The position numbers and the translations under genes are program-made. From Lachnospiraceae bacterium (lineage in GTDB: Bacteria; Bacillota; Clostridia; Lachnospirales; Lachnospiraceae): a DNA stretch of 64,000 bases. This document shows positions 61,715 through 64,000 of the stretch, piece after piece. Within the stretch, counting starts at the first letter, position 1. Every line of letters begins with the position of its first letter. The stretch is taken from positions 1 through 64,000 of the forward strand of contig SVFF01000009.1 in assembly GCA_015057005.1 (NCBI GenBank), in the 5' to 3' direction. Under the pieces are notes generated by a model. It had not been told where the DNA came from. It was given only the letters and a program-made list of their open reading frames with translations, and ran no database searches.

Positions 61715-62190
61715 TGACTTAGGAAACTATATCAGAAAAGGCCCTGCCTGCCCCGGGACGCACTTCCACCGAAATACGCAAGCTTTTCGGGATTTTATGG
61801 ACGCATGAATTTTAAGAGCCAATTAGGCGCCCTGGTTCGAAACTCAGACCCACAGGGCATTGGCAAAAAAACGTCCCCAGAAATGTTTCCTAGAAAAATA
61901 ATGATGTACCATTCAAGAGACGGACACCAAAATTGCTATGTCTGAACGTACGTGAGTTTAGCAATTTTGGTGTCAAGCTCGTCGGCTGAATGGTACATCA
62001 TATATTTTTCAGGAAAGATTTATCGGCGTTTTTCTGCCAATGCCCTGTCGGTCCTCAGACAGTCTCACCACGGGCGCCGCTTTTTAAAATTCATGCGTCT
62101 TAAAATCCAACGAAAAACTTGCACGGGTATTTCTTGCGGAAGTGCGTCCCGGGGCAGGCAAGGTCTCTTCTGATACATTTTCCTGAGTCA
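61715..62190. repeat. Giant 476-bp nested palindrome (element D)
   Basis: At least eight arm pairs nest around a 20-base loop: 61715-61726/62179-62190; 61730-61737/62168-62175; a perfect 23-bp pair 61745-61767/62138-62160; 16 bp 61800-61815/62084-62099; 61826-61832/62072-62078; 11 bp 61855-61865/62035-62045; about 30 bp 61886-61915/61987-62016; 16 bp 61923-61938/61959-61974. Unpaired blocks of 10-38 bases separate them, without mutual similarity. No coding frame is supported inside. It may be a structured RNA or serial insertion of inverted repeats. Confidence 0.93.
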
Positions 62191-62227
62191 CTGCTTGCCG
62201 GTGTGGGGAGCGTCTTGACTAAAAACA

Positions 62228-63637
62228 CTACAGCGGGAAATTGAAATATCTTCTGGCATTATGGTAGGAGATGTCGGTGACGATTTCTCCCAGGATATGG
62301 TAATCTGCGGGAAATTCTCCGTTTTCCACCCAGCCGCCTAAAAGATTGCACAGGATGCGGCGGAAGTATTCGTGTCTGGTGTAGGATAAGAAGCTTCTGG
62401 AGTCGGTGAGCATGCCCACAAAACCGGAGAGATTGCCCAGATTGGCCAGGGAGATCATCTGGTCCTGCATGCCGGTCTTGTGGTCGTTGAACCACCAGGC
62501 ACTGCCCTGCTGGATCTTAGCGGCTGCGGAGGAGTCCTGGAAACATCCGATGATGGAACCGATGGCCTGATTGTCCTGCGGGTTCAGACTGTAGATGACA
62601 GTTTTGGGAAGCTCATCAGTCACATTCAGGGCGTTCAGGAAATCAGCCAACTGTGCAGAAGGAGTGTGGTTATTGATGCAGTCAAAACCGGTGTCGGGGC
62701 CCAACTGTAAAAATCTTGCGGTATTGTTGTCTCGCTTACAGCCGTAATGCAGCTGCATTGCCCAATTCCGTCTGTGGTATTCACGGCCCACAAAAATCAG
62801 GAATGCAGTCTTGAATTTCAATTCTTCTTCCCGGGTCACTGTCTGACCGGAAGTTCTTTTGGCAAAGATTGCTTCCACCTCAGCTTCAGAAGCAGGCTGG
62901 TACATGACATATTCCAGACCATGGTCAGACACGCTGCAGTCTCTTTGGGCAAAATATTCCATGCGGGCTTTCAGCGCATCCTTTAAGGCTGCGAAGGTAG
63001 TGATGGCGGACATATCCGCTGCAGCAGCCAGTTTTCCCAGATACTCCAAATAATCAGCCTTTTCGATGTTCATGGCCTTGTCCGGTCTCCAGGCGGGGAG
63101 TACTTTCACATCAAAAGAGGAATCGGCTGCAATTTGCTCATGCCACTCCAGGGAATCGACGGGATCATCGGTGGTGCAGAGCAGTGTCACGTTGCTGCGT
63201 TTGATCAGATTGCGGACACTCATGGAAGGGTGACGCAATTTCTCGTTACAAAGTGTCCATACTTCGTCAGCAGTCTTTTTGTTGAGCACGCCTTGGTAGC
63301 CGAAATATCTTTGCAGTTCCAAATGGCTCCAGTGGAAGAGGGGGTTGCCGATGGCTTTGCCCAGGCACTCTGCCCATGCGCAGAATTTCTCGTAGTCGGA
63401 AGCGTCACCTGTAATATACTTTTCCTCCACGCCGCAGGAGCGCATAAAGCGCCATTTGTAGTGGTCGCCGCCCAGCCAGACCTGGGTGATGTTGTCAAAC
63501 TGACGGTCCTCGGCAATCTCTCTGGGGTTGATATGGCAGTGATAATCCAATATGGGAGTGGCTGCCGCATAATCGTGGTAGAGCTTACGGGCGGTTTCGC
63601 TCTCCAATAAAAAGTCCTTGTCCATAAATGCTTTCAT
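62228..63637 (-). CDS. uxaC: Glucuronate/galacturonate isomerase
   Basis: 469 residues, usual length. The metal-dependent-hydrolase-type motifs DYHCHINP near the N-terminus, TTDDPVDSLEWH, and LHYGCKRDNN with TDSRSFLSYTRHEYFRR are UxaC hallmarks. It isomerises D-glucuronate to fructuronate and D-galacturonate to tagaturonate, the first step of pectin or glucuronan use. AAGGAGGAAATCAA precedes the ATG. Divergent from uxaB. Confidence 0.96.
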   Translation of the reverse strand: MKAFMDKDFLLESETARKLYHDYAAATPILDYHCHINPREIAEDRQFDNITQVWLGGDHYKWRFMRSCGVEEKYITGDASDYEKFCAWAECLGKAIGNPLFHWSHLELQRYFGYQGVLNKKTADEVWTLCNEKLRHPSMSVRNLIKRSNVTLLCTTDDPVDSLEWHEQIAADSSFDVKVLPAWRPDKAMNIEKADYLEYLGKLAAAADMSAITTFAALKDALKARMEYFAQRDCSVSDHGLEYVMYQPASEAEVEAIFAKRTSGQTVTREEELKFKTAFLIFVGREYHRRNWAMQLHYGCKRDNNTARFLQLGPDTGFDCINNHTPSAQLADFLNALNVTDELPKTVIYSLNPQDNQAIGSIIGCFQDSSAAAKIQQGSAWWFNDHKTGMQDQMISLANLGNLSGFVGMLTDSRSFLSYTRHEYFRRILCNLLGGWVENGEFPADYHILGEIVTDISYHNARRYFNFPL

Positions 63638-63717
63638 TTGATTTCCTCCTTAATCAACTTCACATAAAGCTCTTTGCTTGGGCATTTCTTTGCCGTTTCT
63701 GGCACAGGAAATCTCCT

Positions 63718-63731
63718 TGTAAGCGGTTACT
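63718..63731. promoter_or_regulatory. Candidate cre (CcpA) site between uxaC and uxaB
   Basis: TGTAAGCGGTTACT differs from the TGWAARCGYTWNCW consensus at one position. It lies just downstream of the uxaC promoter, where CcpA would block elongation. Confidence 0.55.
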
Positions 63732-63748
63732 TAAATATTACTATGTAG

Positions 63749-63777
63749 ATTATAAGTGAGGTGTTAAGTCTTTGCAA
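63749..63777 (-). promoter_or_regulatory. uxaC promoter
   Basis: Minus strand TTGCAA, 17-base spacer, TATAAT, about 110 bp ahead of uxaC. Confidence 0.7.
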
Positions 63778-63804
63778 GGGTTAGTTGGAATGGTGGGCAA
63801 AACC

Positions 63805-63833
63805 TTGACGAAAAAGAAATGCGCCAGTAGAAT
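63805..63833 (+). promoter_or_regulatory. uxaB promoter
   Basis: TTGACG, 17-base spacer, TAGAAT, about 40 bp before the uxaB start. Confidence 0.65.
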
Positions 63834-63874
63834 TGAAATAGGAAAGAGGTTATATAAGGGAAGGGGAATGAGCA

Positions 63875-64000
63875 ATGGAGCGTTTGACGAAAAAGGTGGT
63901 GCCAAAGTCCCACCGTCCCATCAGGATCGTACAGTTTGGCGAGGGGAATTTCCTCCGTGGATTTGTGGATTACATGATCGATGTTGCCAATGAACAGGGG
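63875..64000 (+). CDS. uxaB: Tagaturonate reductase / altronate oxidoreductase, N-terminus, cut by window end
   Basis: Not listed in this frame by the ORF track. ATG 63875 follows AAGGGG; the 42 visible residues ([20 protein letters not shown], then [18 protein letters not shown]) match the start of UxaB, including the NAD-binding [10 protein letters not shown]. It reduces tagaturonate to altronate, the step after UxaC. The 63772-63993 frame in the track is a shadow. Confidence 0.88.
   Translation, partial: MERLTKKVVPKSHRPIRIVQFGEGNFLRGFVDYMIDVANEQG

Noticed and set aside
61952-62173. 73-codon ORF inside the giant palindrome
   Set aside because: Forced by the palindrome sequence; no start signal and no protein-like composition.
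1-64000. tRNA and rRNA genes
   Set aside because: No cloverleaf with a CCA-type end or conserved rRNA segment was recognised by eye; a tRNAscan run would be needed to exclude them fully.

Overview
The window looks like a chromosome segment from a spore-forming, plant-glycan-degrading member of the Clostridia, most likely Lachnospiraceae. This is inferred from gene content and codon style; no database was searched. It carries a spoIIAA-spoIIAB-sigF operon, spoVA genes, phosphate butyryltransferase, a valS T-box leader, KtrAB-type potassium uptake and many glycoside hydrolases (GH127/DUF1680, GH51, GH36, GH31). Well-preserved, GC-richer housekeeping and catabolic blocks alternate with AT-rich accessory blocks full of gene fragments.

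Layout. 1-5.4 kb is an accessory island: the end of a DUF1524 HNH nuclease gene, a truncated and nonsense-mutated Tn916-type integrase, a UPF0489 (atypical arginase-like) protein, a 55-residue membrane peptide with its own promoter and terminator, and a large protein with a HEPN-like motif. 5.7-14.3 kb holds a low-molecular-weight phosphatase, a GntP permease/DUF4091/glycerate 2-kinase operon and valS behind a T-box, which is bracketed by two related nested palindromes. 14.4-24.4 kb has small enzymes, a HAD-DUF4298 fusion, a zinc-ribbon/TPR membrane protein and the sporulation cluster (spoIIA operon, GH25 lysozyme, spoVAB-AA-AC). 24.5-31.7 kb has GH127, a helix-turn-helix/GH51 fusion, a C_GCAxxG_C_C protein, an SdpR/SdpI-like pair with twin operators and an MFS transporter.

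31.7-49.3 kb is AT-rich and eroded: a BlaI/M56-peptidase pair, exported proteins, an FtsX-type ABC exporter with a frameshift, a HAD/lipoprotein block bounded by 13-bp direct repeats, an EamA transporter, a methyltransferase, a glycerophosphodiesterase, GH36 alpha-galactosidase and a Fic-like protein lacking the catalytic His. 49.4-64 kb is again intact: class II aldolase, 2-hydroxyacid dehydrogenase and SorC regulator; ktrB-ktrA; AraC regulator; GH31, Gfo/Idh/MocA dehydrogenase, ThuA-like protein and phosphate butyryltransferase; an E2-like acyltransferase; a 476-bp nested palindrome; and divergent uxaC/uxaB.

How it fits together. The metabolic genes suggest breakdown of plant cell-wall glycans and sugar acids: arabinofuranosidases, alpha-galactosidase and alpha-glucosidase/xylosidase release sugars, uxaC/uxaB handle galacturonate or glucuronate, and the permease, glycerate kinase, aldolase and dehydrogenase handle smaller acids. 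The most unusual items are the DNA-binding/GH51 fusion with an operator-like palindrome inside its promoter and an internal ribosome binding site, the giant nested palindrome at 61.7-62.2 kb with smaller nested palindromes elsewhere, the UPF0489/small-peptide locus, and the His-less Fic protein behind four alternating operator repeats.
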